Assembly (NCBI GenBank): GCA_030149295.1
Contig: JASBRV010000011.1
Coordinates: forward strand, 1 to 64,000
Length of the DNA stretch: 64,000 bases
Direction of reading: 5' to 3'
Source of the DNA: Bacteriovoracales bacterium
GTDB lineage: Bacteria; Bdellovibrionota; Bacteriovoracia; Bacteriovoracales; Bacteriovoracaceae
Below the pieces are notes generated by a model. That model had not been told where the DNA came from. It worked only from the letters and a program-made list of their open reading frames with translations, and ran no database searches. Shown piece after piece: positions 47,138 through 56,864 of this stretch. How positions within the stretch are numbered: the first letter of the stretch is position 1; each line of letters begins with the position of its first letter. The position numbers were made by a program, and so were the translations under genes.

Positions 47138-49303
47138 TTAATCGTCGTTAGCAAGCTTCTCAGCACGCTTCTTCATAACATCATCAGCGATATTTGAAGG
47201 AGCTTCAGCGTAACGAGCAAATTCCATCGTGTAAGACGCTTTACCAGCAGTTGCTGAACGAAGGTCATTTGAGTAACCAAACATTTCAGAAAGTGGAACT
47301 TCAGCGTTTACGATTACCTCACCATTGGGATCAGTCTCTGTACCTTGGATAAGACCACGTCTTGAAGAAAGGTCACCAATAACTGTCCCTTGGTACTCAT
47401 CAGGAGTTGTCACTTCAACTTTCATGAGTGGCTCAAGAAGAGCTGGGTTTGCGTTCTTAATTGCTTTTCTCATCGCCTGACGAGCAGCAATACGGAAGGC
47501 CATATCTGAAGAGTCAACATCGTGGTACTTACCGTCCTGAAGGAAGACTTCACAGTCAATAACAGGGAAGGCCGCAAGTGGACCATTGTCCATAACGTCT
47601 TCAAAACCTTTCTCACAGGCACCAATGAATTCACCAGGAATCGATCCCCCTTTAATTTCATTGTGGAATTTGAAAACCTGATCTTCTGCATCTTTGTTGT
47701 CAGCTGTAAGAGGACGAAGAGTTCCCACAACCTGACCAAATTGACCAGAACCACCAGTTTGCTTCTTGTGAGTGTATTCAAATGGAGTTTCCGTTGTAAT
47801 GGTCTCACGGTAGTTAACCTGTGGAGCACCAACTTCTGGATTACATCCGTATTCACGCTTAAGACGCTCAACATAGATTTCAAGGTGAAGCTCACCCATA
47901 CCAGCAATACGTGTTTCTCCTGATTCTTCATCAGTGAAAACGTGGAAAGTTGGATCTTCTTTCATGAAACGCTGAAGACCTTTAGAAAGCTTCGCTTGTT
48001 CTGCTTTGTCTTTTACGTTGATAGAAAGCTCGATCACTGGAATTGGTACGTGAATACCTTCACAAGAGATATCAAGATCATCATCATTTCCTACGAAAGT
48101 ATCACCTGAAGCACAGTCAATACCTACGAGAGCGACGATGTCACCAGCGTGAGCTTCGTCGATATTCGCACGGTCATTTGACATCATTCTCACGATACGA
48201 CCGATACGAGTCTTCTTCTTCGTACGTGTATTGTAAACAGTATCACCCTTATTAAGAGTTCCTGAGTAAATACGAGTATAAGTTAGCTGACCAAATTGCT
48301 CATCAGTAATTTTAAAGGCCATCATAACAAGGTTCTTAGTTGGATCTGGTTCAAGGTGAATATTCTCTTCAGTTCCATCTTTCATTTCTCTCTTCGCACT
48401 TGGCTTTTCACACTCAAGTGGTGAAGGAAGGTATCTGGCAACAGCTTCGAGAAGTGCTTGAACACCTTTGTTTTTGAAAGCAGAACCCATGAAAACAGGA
48501 GTTAGCTCAAGAGAGTTAACACCGGCCTTAACACACTTGTGAAGATCGTCTTCACTTGGCTCGTTTCCTTCAAGGTATGCTTCCATAACTTCATCATCAA
48601 ATTCAGCAACAGCATCGATCATCTCTGCTCTTACTTCTTCCATTTGATCAACGAGATCAGCTGGACATTCTTCAATGCGAACTTTCTCACCGTTGTCTCC
48701 ATCAAAGTAGTAGGCTTTCTTAGTAATCAGATCAACAACACCTTCAAAGGCATCTTCAGCACCGATTGGGATTTGCATAAGAACAGCATTGTGACCAAGC
48801 TTCTCTCTAAGAGCATCACGACCCTTAAATGGGTTCGCACCCATACGGTCCATTTTGTTCATGAAAGAAAGACGAGGAACACGGTAACGCTTCATCTGAC
48901 GGTCAACAGTAATTGACTGCGATTGAACACCAGAAACAGAACAAAGAACGAGAATCGCACCATCGAGAACACGAAGTGAACGCTCAACTTCTACAGTGAA
49001 GTCAACGTGTCCGGGAGTATCAATGATATTAACACGTGTATCTTTGTCTACACCTGCTGCGTGAGTTGTTCCTTTACCTTCAAAGCCGCGCCACCATACA
49101 GTCGTTGCAGCAGAAGTAATAGTAATACCCTTCTCTTTTTCAAGTTCCATGTGGTCCATAGTCGCGCCATCGCCGCCACCACGAACGTCTTCAATTTTGT
49201 GGATTTCACCACAGTAGAAAAGGATCCTTTCCGTCAGGGTTGTCTTCCCTGAGTCAATGTGGGCAGAGATCCCAATGTTTCTGGTTTTCGCCATTAATTT
49301 CAT
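47138..49303 (-). CDS. fusA: Elongation factor G, SPD/mitochondrial-like subtype
   Basis: RNIGISAHIDSGKTTLTERILFYCG, DTPGHVDFT, NKMDRMGA. Confidence 0.95.
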   Translation of the reverse strand: MKLMAKTRNIGISAHIDSGKTTLTERILFYCGEIHKIEDVRGGGDGATMDHMELEKEKGITITSAATTVWWRGFEGKGTTHAAGVDKDTRVNIIDTPGHVDFTVEVERSLRVLDGAILVLCSVSGVQSQSITVDRQMKRYRVPRLSFMNKMDRMGANPFKGRDALREKLGHNAVLMQIPIGAEDAFEGVVDLITKKAYYFDGDNGEKVRIEECPADLVDQMEEVRAEMIDAVAEFDDEVMEAYLEGNEPSEDDLHKCVKAGVNSLELTPVFMGSAFKNKGVQALLEAVARYLPSPLECEKPSAKREMKDGTEENIHLEPDPTKNLVMMAFKITDEQFGQLTYTRIYSGTLNKGDTVYNTRTKKKTRIGRIVRMMSNDRANIDEAHAGDIVALVGIDCASGDTFVGNDDDLDISCEGIHVPIPVIELSINVKDKAEQAKLSKGLQRFMKEDPTFHVFTDEESGETRIAGMGELHLEIYVERLKREYGCNPEVGAPQVNYRETITTETPFEYTHKKQTGGSGQFGQVVGTLRPLTADNKDAEDQVFKFHNEIKGGSIPGEFIGACEKGFEDVMDNGPLAAFPVIDCEVFLQDGKYHDVDSSDMAFRIAARQAMRKAIKNANPALLEPLMKVEVTTPDEYQGTVIGDLSSRRGLIQGTETDPNGEVIVNAEVPLSEMFGYSNDLRSATAGKASYTMEFARYAEAPSNIADDVMKKRAEKLANDD

Positions 49304-49337
49304 GCGTTTCTCCAATCGTGATTATCAATGTTTTGCG

Positions 49338-50066
49338 ATGAATATTAGTGCGCTAAGCGTTCATCGTCAAAAAAAATATAGACAGAAAACCATCATTACT
49401 TTAACTTTGCGTCACATGAGAGGAAGAGACATTTCAAAAGTTGATTTATACGAATCAGTAAAGGCCCTGGTAGAAACTGACGAGAGCGGTGACAAGCACA
49501 TCCACCTCGCTCAACAAAAGCTTTTTACGCTCTTTAGCATTGCTTTTCAGTACATGCTCTTTAGAAGCACTAAGAACCCTGGCGCCTATATTATTAGAAT
49601 TGAAGATTCTGCCCTAGCTGATAAGCTGGCTAAGAAGTCTAAAGACCCGAGTACGAGGCGCTTTATTCAATCCCTCCTTCTTCCCCGTAAACTTAAGTAT
49701 CAAAAGTCGACCTTCTTCCTTGATTTCTTTCACATTGGTTCCTGGTCTTTAACAAACGATATCCCCAAAGAGAAAATCCAAGGGGCTATTGTCGTTAAGA
49801 ACACCAACAAGCGCCCTATGATGGAGATTCAAGAGGATGAAGAAGGCGAAATGGACCCCATGGCCCAACTTCCTCAAGACTACTTCATCTCAAGTCTTAC
49901 TGAGTTTGTGCCAAAGACCATTACCGTTGCCTACGACTGGCAAAAAGAAGACCACCTCCCCCTTAAACAAGTGAACTTTCCTTTTATTAAGAAAGAGAAA
50001 GAGCACGTGGCAGGCCTTACCCTCTCAAGAGAGCTGGACCTCGATAATATTGACGACAAAGAGTAG
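49338..50066 (+). CDS. Hypothetical cytoplasmic protein
   Basis: Divergent from fusA; ORF opens at 49257 but start more likely MNISALSVHRQ. Confidence 0.55.
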   Translation: MNISALSVHRQKKYRQKTIITLTLRHMRGRDISKVDLYESVKALVETDESGDKHIHLAQQKLFTLFSIAFQYMLFRSTKNPGAYIIRIEDSALADKLAKKSKDPSTRRFIQSLLLPRKLKYQKSTFFLDFFHIGSWSLTNDIPKEKIQGAIVVKNTNKRPMMEIQEDEEGEMDPMAQLPQDYFISSLTEFVPKTITVAYDWQKEDHLPLKQVNFPFIKKEKEHVAGLTLSRELDLDNIDDKE

Positions 50067-50204
50067 TATTATCAATTAGTTAGAGGTTTTCGTCTAAGAG
50101 CTAGCCGTCTTCTGTAATTATTTCCCTCACTGTTCGATTTTAGTGAACGCCGCGTTATTTTTGGTTATGATAGCCCCAATAAATAATAAGGATAGAAATA
50201 GCAG

Positions 50205-51596
50205 ATGTTATTTTCACAAATTGGACCCGACACATTAAATAGAGAGCTCAATACCTTTCTTGAAGGTTCTAAACTCTCCTTGTCTCAAGTGGCGAGAAAG
50301 CTTGGGGTCTCAAAGGGTCACCTTTCAGAAATTAAAAACGGAAAGGCAACACCGGCCCTCAATACAGGTCTGCGTATCCTTAAAATCTGTGGATTAGAAG
50401 TCGAGCAGCGTCGTGCCTGGGCCCACTTTTACAATACCTCCATTTCTGAAGAATACCTTGAAGTTCATGATGATCTTGAAAAGGAGAACGCTCAAAAGCT
50501 CAATGAGAAAGTCTCCTACCTCTTAGCGAAAGATCTCGATCTTATGAATGCCTATGTCGATATTGTGAATAGCGAGGAAGAGGGAGTTCCCCTAGTGGAT
50601 CTTCGTATTGATTATGGCCGCTCAATTGAATCAAAACTAGAACGGCTTGCTAGTCAAAATGTTATCACCATTGACCTAACCGATTTGGGTAAAATCTATC
50701 GCACGGGAAAGGTTGATCCCATTATCACCAAGCAATCAAGTTATGATCTTATCAGCACCATTGTTTCTGATCAGCAGATGCAATATCAATCAGGTGAAGA
50801 CAAAGGTAAATTTAAATTTCATATCAATGATGTTGACGCCGAAGGTTTTAAAAAGCTTCAAGATCTTGTCGAGGAAACTCTCACTAAGGCCGAAACCATT
50901 ATGGGAGAACATCGCAAGAATAGACGTGACGGTGGAGAGCGCTACGCTTTTGAGGTCCTTCTTGGGCGAATTAAAAGTGTTATTGTTTTCGCTCTTCTTA
51001 TGGGTTCATTCCTTATAAGTGATGCCTCCTGGGCCCAAAGCAGTGGAGGACTCTCTGGTGGTAACTCCCAGGAAATTATTGATATAGATGAAATGGACTG
51101 GGGACAACTCAACCTCAGAGAAGACCTCAAAGTAAGCTGGCCTACTTTTAACTTCCATGGAACTAAAGTACCTCTAGATAATATTTGCCACTCAAAAGAA
51201 GAGAATGAGATTAAAACCATTGATCCAGTTTTGACTTGTACGGGAACTATATTAGTTCGTGAATACTGCACTTTTGATGGTGTTAACGAGCAGTGCACAC
51301 AAGTAGGCCCTGACCAGGAAATTGACTTCAGTGCTGCTGCAGAAACCTATCAAAGTAGTGTGACTAAGAGAGTCTGTAAAGGCCACGATATGATCAAGCA
51401 CACCCACCGCCTCAATTGGCATGGTATCCATCTTCAATTTAATGATACTTCTGGTAAACCAACTCAAAATTTCGTTCAGTCCTATAACCATATTTTCAGT
51501 GTCGATATCGATATTCTTGAAGAGGTCAACACTTCTTATGGCGTAGAAATGGTTCCAGTGGCCAAGAAAAGCTACACCATTCCCTCTTGCCAATAA
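50205..51596 (+). CDS. XRE-type HTH protein with internal TM/signal-like segment and Cys-rich C-terminal domain
   Basis: LSLSQVARKLGVSKGHLSEIKNGKATPALNTGLRIL; IKSVIVFALLMGSFLISDASWAQSS; six Cys after it. Confidence 0.78.
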   Translation: MLFSQIGPDTLNRELNTFLEGSKLSLSQVARKLGVSKGHLSEIKNGKATPALNTGLRILKICGLEVEQRRAWAHFYNTSISEEYLEVHDDLEKENAQKLNEKVSYLLAKDLDLMNAYVDIVNSEEEGVPLVDLRIDYGRSIESKLERLASQNVITIDLTDLGKIYRTGKVDPIITKQSSYDLISTIVSDQQMQYQSGEDKGKFKFHINDVDAEGFKKLQDLVEETLTKAETIMGEHRKNRRDGGERYAFEVLLGRIKSVIVFALLMGSFLISDASWAQSSGGLSGGNSQEIIDIDEMDWGQLNLREDLKVSWPTFNFHGTKVPLDNICHSKEENEIKTIDPVLTCTGTILVREYCTFDGVNEQCTQVGPDQEIDFSAAAETYQSSVTKRVCKGHDMIKHTHRLNWHGIHLQFNDTSGKPTQNFVQSYNHIFSVDIDILEEVNTSYGVEMVPVAKKSYTIPSCQ

Positions 51597-51746
51597 GCTG
51601 AAATTTTTTCACTAGTTCATGCCCAAAAACGAATTCGCTCAGCACCAGTTGAGTGAAATCTTTTTTATTGGAATAACATCCTCACCCAATAAACAACGGA
51701 CAAAAACCAATCGTCTATAAATTAAGTTTGCCCCTATTGAAGTTAA

Positions 51747-51768
51747 TGGCGGCCTAAATTGGCCGCCA
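51747..51768 (+). terminator. Hairpin downstream of 50205 gene (weak terminator candidate)
   Basis: TGGCGGCC-taaatt-GGCCGCCA then acttttaag. Confidence 0.5.
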
Positions 51769-51789
51769 ACTTTTAAGAAGGCCTATAAG

Positions 51790-51937
51790 TTTTTCGATCA
51801 CCATATTTTCCTGCTTTTTTGGTGATTGAGGAGAGAGAGATATATTACCAGTGCGGCAATACTGGTAGTTTAACAGCGAGTGAATTGAGTCTCCATTCGC
51901 TTATTAAGGGAGTCCTTCGGGGCTCCCTTTTCTTTTT
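51790..51937 (+). ncRNA. Candidate structured small RNA with Rho-independent terminator
   Basis: CGATCACC/GGTGATTG (51795-51828), TACCAGT/ACTGGTA (51846-51867), AGCGAGTG/CATTCGCT (51875-51901), GGGAGTCC-TTCG-GGGCTCCC + T-run (51908-51937); no ORF. Confidence 0.5.
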
Positions 51938-52057
51938 TGGGAAATAGAGGCTATTTAATCATTACTCACATGGGCCATAACTTTACTGACCCTCCAAGAA
52001 CCAAGCAAAAGTCCCCCCTTTCCCTCTTTTGATCCCATCCTCTTTTAGACTAAGGTC

Positions 52058-53143
52058 ATGAAAGAAGTCTTTCTCAATACATTCAAACCGAAGAAGATTC
52101 CAAGCCTAGATGGAATAAGAGGTTTAAGCTGTCTCTTTGTCATTATAGGCCACTTTAGCTACCTCTACACGCCTTGGTTTGAAGAGGTTTTTGGACGGCG
52201 TCTAGGGCTATCCCTCGCCTTCTCAATTGGTAATCAATATACGGGAGTCACTTTCTTCTTCGTTTTAAGTGGTTTTCTCATCACTAATCTCTTAATCCTG
52301 GAACGCCAGCAAACGATGAAGGTAGATTTCAAAGTCTTTTTTATTAAAAGGCTCTTTAGAATCTTTCCCGCCTATTACTTCTACTTTGCTTGTATTGGTC
52401 TTTATTTTTCCTTAGCTGCTCCTCTTGAGATGAGCCTGCAAGATATCCTCGCCGCCATTACCTATACCAGTAACTACCTCTCCGATAAGAATCCCTGGCA
52501 TATCGGTCACTTTTGGTCTCTTGCCCTTGAGGAACAATTCTATTTGATCTGGCCTATCGCCTTTGCTCTCTCTTACAAGCGTTTTGGTTTTCGCTTCCCC
52601 CTTACCATGATCATTCTCGCGCCTCTTCTTCGTGTGGCGACCTACTATCTCTTTGTCGATTTAAGACCACGCATTAGCATTATGACCCACACAAGAATTG
52701 ATAGCCTTATGTTCGGCTGCTTACTGGCCTACGCCTATCGCGCCGATCTCTTTGAAAAATTAAATAAAGGTATTCTCAAATTTAAACTGCACTATCTTAG
52801 TGCCTTTCACATTTTCTTCTTCTCGCGCTTTCTTCAAATGAGCTTTCAGGGAAAATACACCATGACCGTGGGGTATAGTTTGGATTGCCTTGGCATGTGT
52901 CTGCTAATCATTTATGCCGTCTCTAACAAGAGTCTGATGAGCCGCTTTTTAAACCTTCCTCTTATGGTTCACTTAGGAAGTCTTAGCTATAGTCTCTATT
53001 TATGGCATGTGCCCTTCGCTTGGAAGGCCTATGGAGATGAAAATCTCGCTTTGCGATTGATTCTCATTTATCTGTGCGCGCTTGGAAGTTATCTGCTCAT
53101 TGAGGCGCCTTTTATGAGGTGGCGCCAGCGGGTGTTGAGCTAA
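52058..53143 (+). CDS. Acyltransferase 3 family membrane protein
   Basis: LDGIRGLSCLFVIIGHF, FFVLSGFLITNLL, WSLALEEQFYLIWP. Confidence 0.93.
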   Translation: MKEVFLNTFKPKKIPSLDGIRGLSCLFVIIGHFSYLYTPWFEEVFGRRLGLSLAFSIGNQYTGVTFFFVLSGFLITNLLILERQQTMKVDFKVFFIKRLFRIFPAYYFYFACIGLYFSLAAPLEMSLQDILAAITYTSNYLSDKNPWHIGHFWSLALEEQFYLIWPIAFALSYKRFGFRFPLTMIILAPLLRVATYYLFVDLRPRISIMTHTRIDSLMFGCLLAYAYRADLFEKLNKGILKFKLHYLSAFHIFFFSRFLQMSFQGKYTMTVGYSLDCLGMCLLIIYAVSNKSLMSRFLNLPLMVHLGSLSYSLYLWHVPFAWKAYGDENLALRLILIYLCALGSYLLIEAPFMRWRQRVLS

Positions 53144-53716
53144 TTATTCTTTGTCTTTGTCCGTCTCAGGCTCTTGCTCAGGAATGACAAAGGGCTTAGG
53201 GCGACGATTCCCCCCCTTACCAGGCATGCGAGTAGGATCTTTATCCTGCTCCCAGTGACGCTGCCAAGAGTTCCTCTTCTCTTCTTTAGCTTTAAAGTTT
53301 TGATGGCGCTCTTCATGAATAGCGGCCACCTCTTCCTTTGTCCGCTTGCGAACAGAACCTTTTGCTGGAGGCGTAAAGTTCTTCTTTGTTTTTTCGTTAA
53401 GCTTAACAGCATCAGTAGTCTTATCATGAAGGGAGAGGTCCACTTCAATTGGGCCTGTCACCATGGCCTGACAGCTTAGTCTCTCCTTCGTGATGTGAAA
53501 GACATTACCAATAAGCTTTGTTTCATCAAGGGGTGGAGTATTGAGGTTATCCTGTCCTTGCATTATTTTAACGACACAATCAGCACAAGTTGCATAACCC
53601 CCACACGACGACTTTATATAGATACCGGCTTCTCTCGCTGCCGTGAGAAGGGCCTTGCCTTCCTCCACTTCAAGAGTTTGCCCCGAGGGCTGAAAAGTCA
53701 CCGTATGAGTCGTCAT
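53144..53716 (-). CDS. 2Fe-2S ferredoxin-like protein with charged C-terminal extension
   Basis: KSSCGGYATCADCVVKI plus distal SCQAMV. Confidence 0.85.
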   Translation of the reverse strand: MTTHTVTFQPSGQTLEVEEGKALLTAAREAGIYIKSSCGGYATCADCVVKIMQGQDNLNTPPLDETKLIGNVFHITKERLSCQAMVTGPIEVDLSLHDKTTDAVKLNEKTKKNFTPPAKGSVRKRTKEEVAAIHEERHQNFKAKEEKRNSWQRHWEQDKDPTRMPGKGGNRRPKPFVIPEQEPETDKDKE

Positions 53717-54004
53717 TTAGATATGCCTTTTTAATTTACCCTCAATCGTCTCTAAAACCGACTTTTTAAAGGGTTTTAGCATAAAAGAGAGGTCACAATT
53801 TACTTCCGCCTGAGTATCGGTGAAAACCAGGTCAAGAGTAAAGCCTTTTCCCTTAGCCTGTAATTTTGTATTGGCTTCATCATAGCTGATATCAGCTTTG
53901 ATCTTCCACTTCTCAATATACTCGGGGGTAATAAGAGCACAGGCCTCTTTGTAAGCGTCTTCTTTATTACTTAATTTGCTATAGGGTACTTTTAAGTCTG
54001 CCAT
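53717..54004 (-). CDS. Polyhydroxyalkanoic-acid-system-like small protein
   Basis: Size and pattern (YDEANTKLQAKGKGFTLDLVFTDTQAEVNCDLSFMLKPFKKSVLETIEGKL). Confidence 0.5.
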   Translation of the reverse strand: MADLKVPYSKLSNKEDAYKEACALITPEYIEKWKIKADISYDEANTKLQAKGKGFTLDLVFTDTQAEVNCDLSFMLKPFKKSVLETIEGKLKRHI

Positions 54005-54013
54005 CGATTATCC

Positions 54014-54478
54014 TTAATTCTTACCAGTAGATCCAAAACCACCTGCTCCACGCTCCGTCGAGGTAAGGGTCTCCCCTTCCACAAATTGGGCCTGAGTCAC
54101 AGGAGCTAGCACCAGTTGAGCGATACGATCACCATGAGAAATAGTGTAGTCCTCAGTACCAAAGTTACCAAGAATGACCTTCACTTCTCCGCGGTAATCA
54201 CAGTCAATGGTGCCGGGGCTATTTACGACGAGGAGGCTCGTCTTGAAAGAGAGGCCAGAGCGTGGCCTCACCTGAATTTCAAAACCAAGGGGAATTTCCA
54301 TCGCTAGCCCAGTAGGGACTAAAACCCTCTGACCTGGCCTAATGATAAGACCTTCCCCTCGCATTTTTGAAGGTAAGCTGGCCCTTATATCAGCGCCAGC
54401 AGCTCCTTCAGTTTCATAGCGAGGAAAGTCAAAAGTGCGGTCAAAGTGCTCAAGAGCGAGTAGCTTTACCTTATTCAT
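54014..54478 (-). CDS. dut: dUTP diphosphatase
   Basis: EGAAGADIRA, RPRSGLSFK, GTIDCDYRGEV, RGAGGFGSTG. Confidence 0.97.
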   Translation of the reverse strand: MNKVKLLALEHFDRTFDFPRYETEGAAGADIRASLPSKMRGEGLIIRPGQRVLVPTGLAMEIPLGFEIQVRPRSGLSFKTSLLVVNSPGTIDCDYRGEVKVILGNFGTEDYTISHGDRIAQLVLAPVTQAQFVEGETLTSTERGAGGFGSTGKN

Positions 54479-54497
54479 TGCCTCTCCTCGATATGCT

Positions 54498-56618
54498 TTA
54501 AGAGTCTTTCTTTTTAAGTGGCTCTACGGCTTTACAAGAAAGCTTCAAGCGACCCATACGATCAACTTCGATAACCTTCACTTTAACGGTATCACCTTCA
54601 GAAACATATTGAGCAACATCATTAACACGGTCATCTGCAATTTCTGAGACGTGAACGAGTCCACTCACACCAGGAACGATATCAACGAAAGCACCGTACT
54701 CTTTAAGAGTCACAACTTTTGCGTCATAGATCGATCCCACTTCTGGACCATTAATTTGAAGAGCAATAAAATTCACGCAATCTTTAAGAACTTGTGAATC
54801 AGTACCAAGAACCTTAACAGTTCCGTCTTCTTCAACTTCCATTGTTACGCCAAAGTCTTCTTGAACTTGCTTGATGTTCTTACCACCTGGACCAATGAGG
54901 GCACCGATCTTATCCGTTGGAATCTTCGTCGTTTCGATACGAGGAACGCCATCTTTAAATTCAGCTCTTTCACTAGAGATTGTCTTCGCCATTTCACCAA
55001 GAATATGGAGGCGACCCTCTTGTGCTTGCTTCATTGCTGTTTCAACGATCTCACGAGTAAGACCTGTGATTTTAATATCCATCTGAATCGCTGTTACACC
55101 TTCAGTTGTACCAGCAACTTTGAAGTCCATATCACCAAGGTGATCTTCGTCACCAAGAATATCAGTAAGAACCTTGAAGCGATCTCCCTCAGTAATTAGA
55201 CCCATTGCAATCCCAGCAACTGGGGCTTTAAGAGGAACACCAGCATCCATTAGCGCCATTGAAGCAGAACAAACAGAGCCCATTGAAGAAGAACCATTTG
55301 ATTCAAGAACCTCACAAACTACACGAGTTGTGTAAGGAAATTCTTCTGGCATTACCGCTTTTACACCACGCTCAGCGAGGTTTCCGTGACCAAGTTCACG
55401 ACGACCAACACCTCTTACACCACGAGCTTCCCCAACTGAGTAAGGAGGAAAGTTGTAGTGAAGATAAAATTTATCGTAATTAATGCCAACAATACGGTCA
55501 CTCATCTGCTCACCAGACTTACCGCCGATAGTAACTGCGGCCATGACCTGTGTTTCACCACGAGTGAAAAGTGAAGATCCGTGTGGAGTTTGAAGAATTG
55601 ATGTTTCAGTCTCAATCTGACGAACTTCGTTCATCTTACGACCGCCAATTCTCTTCTCTTCGTTAAGGATGTCAGCTCTCATCATATTATACATGAGTTC
55701 ATCAACACCTTTGTAAGCTTCCTTACCGAAAGAAGCGTCCTCGCTAAGACCAAAAGCGGCAGGATCAGCTGCCATTGCTTCTTTTACCTTAGCTTCAAGG
55801 GCTCTTGTGGCTGCTTGTCTTTCCATCTTATCAACAGTTGAAATACAAGCACGAGCATCACCAGCAAAGTCAGCTGTAATTTTACTTACCATTGTTTCGT
55901 TAGCCGCAGCGGAAACAAATTCACGCTTCGTCTTACCAACTTCTTCACGCACTTTCTCAAGGAGAGAAACGTACTCTTTAATATTGTCGTGAGCAAACCA
56001 GATCGCTGCAAGAACTTGATCTTCAGGAACGATTTCTGCTTCACCTTCAACCATAAGGATAGCGTCTTTTGAAGCGGCAACGGCGATTTCTAGGTCAGAC
56101 TCTTCCCACTGCTCATGGCTTGGATTGAGCACGAACTCTCCATTAACACGACCAACCTTACAAGTACCAATAGGACCCGCGAAAGGAATGTCTGAAATCG
56201 TTAGGGCAGCTGATGCTCCAAGACCTGCAAGAACTTCAGGGTCACCATTAGGACCATAAGAAAGAACGGTACATGAAACGACAGTGTCGAACATATACCC
56301 TTCTGGGAAAAGAGGTCTTAAAGGACGGTCAATAAGACGCGCATTAAGTGTCTCTTGATCAGTAGGACGCCCTTCACGCTTTCTAAAACCACCGAGGAAC
56401 TTACCTGCTGAATAGAATTTCTCTGTGTACTCTACGAGAAGTGGAAAGAAATCCTGACCATCTTTAACTGTTCTCGCTGAACAAACAGTGACGAGAACTT
56501 GAGTTCCCTCACAGCTCACGAGAACTGAGCCATCTGCTTGCTTGGCCAAACGGCCAGTTTCAATTGTTACTTCTCTGCCCCCATAATTGAGGCTCCATGT
56601 TTTCTTGTTTTCGTTCAT
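54498..56618 (-). CDS. pnp: Polyribonucleotide nucleotidyltransferase
   Basis: FFPLLVEYTEKFYSAGKFLGGFRKREGRP, KH GALIGPGGKNIKQ, S1 domain. Confidence 0.98.
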   Translation of the reverse strand: MNENKKTWSLNYGGREVTIETGRLAKQADGSVLVSCEGTQVLVTVCSARTVKDGQDFFPLLVEYTEKFYSAGKFLGGFRKREGRPTDQETLNARLIDRPLRPLFPEGYMFDTVVSCTVLSYGPNGDPEVLAGLGASAALTISDIPFAGPIGTCKVGRVNGEFVLNPSHEQWEESDLEIAVAASKDAILMVEGEAEIVPEDQVLAAIWFAHDNIKEYVSLLEKVREEVGKTKREFVSAAANETMVSKITADFAGDARACISTVDKMERQAATRALEAKVKEAMAADPAAFGLSEDASFGKEAYKGVDELMYNMMRADILNEEKRIGGRKMNEVRQIETETSILQTPHGSSLFTRGETQVMAAVTIGGKSGEQMSDRIVGINYDKFYLHYNFPPYSVGEARGVRGVGRRELGHGNLAERGVKAVMPEEFPYTTRVVCEVLESNGSSSMGSVCSASMALMDAGVPLKAPVAGIAMGLITEGDRFKVLTDILGDEDHLGDMDFKVAGTTEGVTAIQMDIKITGLTREIVETAMKQAQEGRLHILGEMAKTISSERAEFKDGVPRIETTKIPTDKIGALIGPGGKNIKQVQEDFGVTMEVEEDGTVKVLGTDSQVLKDCVNFIALQINGPEVGSIYDAKVVTLKEYGAFVDIVPGVSGLVHVSEIADDRVNDVAQYVSEGDTVKVKVIEVDRMGRLKLSCKAVEPLKKKDS

Positions 56619-56692
56619 AGACGAATCTCCTGTAAAAAAATAATGAGGAGGCCATGGAAACTAAGGGGGATTCAAAGAATATTTCAAACAAC

Positions 56693-56724
56693 TAAGGGTA
56701 TTTAGCTATTTCAAATATCCCTTA
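56693..56724 (-). promoter_or_regulatory. Stem-loop in the pnp leader
   Basis: TAAGGG/CCCTTA extended by TATTT/AAATA with a 1-nt bulge, upstream of the pnp start. Confidence 0.4.
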
Positions 56725-56816
56725 AATCCTTGTCTTAGAATCGAGTCCATCCTCTAAAAAATGTGTCTTCATTATAGGCACTTCAATCAAGATTGAAAAT
56801 ACCCCAAAAAAAGAAA

Positions 56817-56837
56817 GGGGAGGCCAAAAGCCTCCCC
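56817..56837 (-). terminator. Terminator after rpsO
   Basis: GGGGAGGC-caaaa-GCCTCCCC, minus-strand distal side T-rich. Confidence 0.75.
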
Positions 56838-56864
56838 TTCAGTCTTTTTTGCTTTATTTCTTGC

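Noticed and set aside
47522-47923. 133-aa plus-strand ORF antisense to fusA
   Set aside because: Lies wholly within the highly conserved fusA frame; composition looks like a codon-bias shadow ORF.
54861-55199. 112-aa plus-strand ORF antisense to pnp (also 55086, 55259, 55807 regions)
   Set aside because: Entirely inside pnp; no independent start signals or family features.
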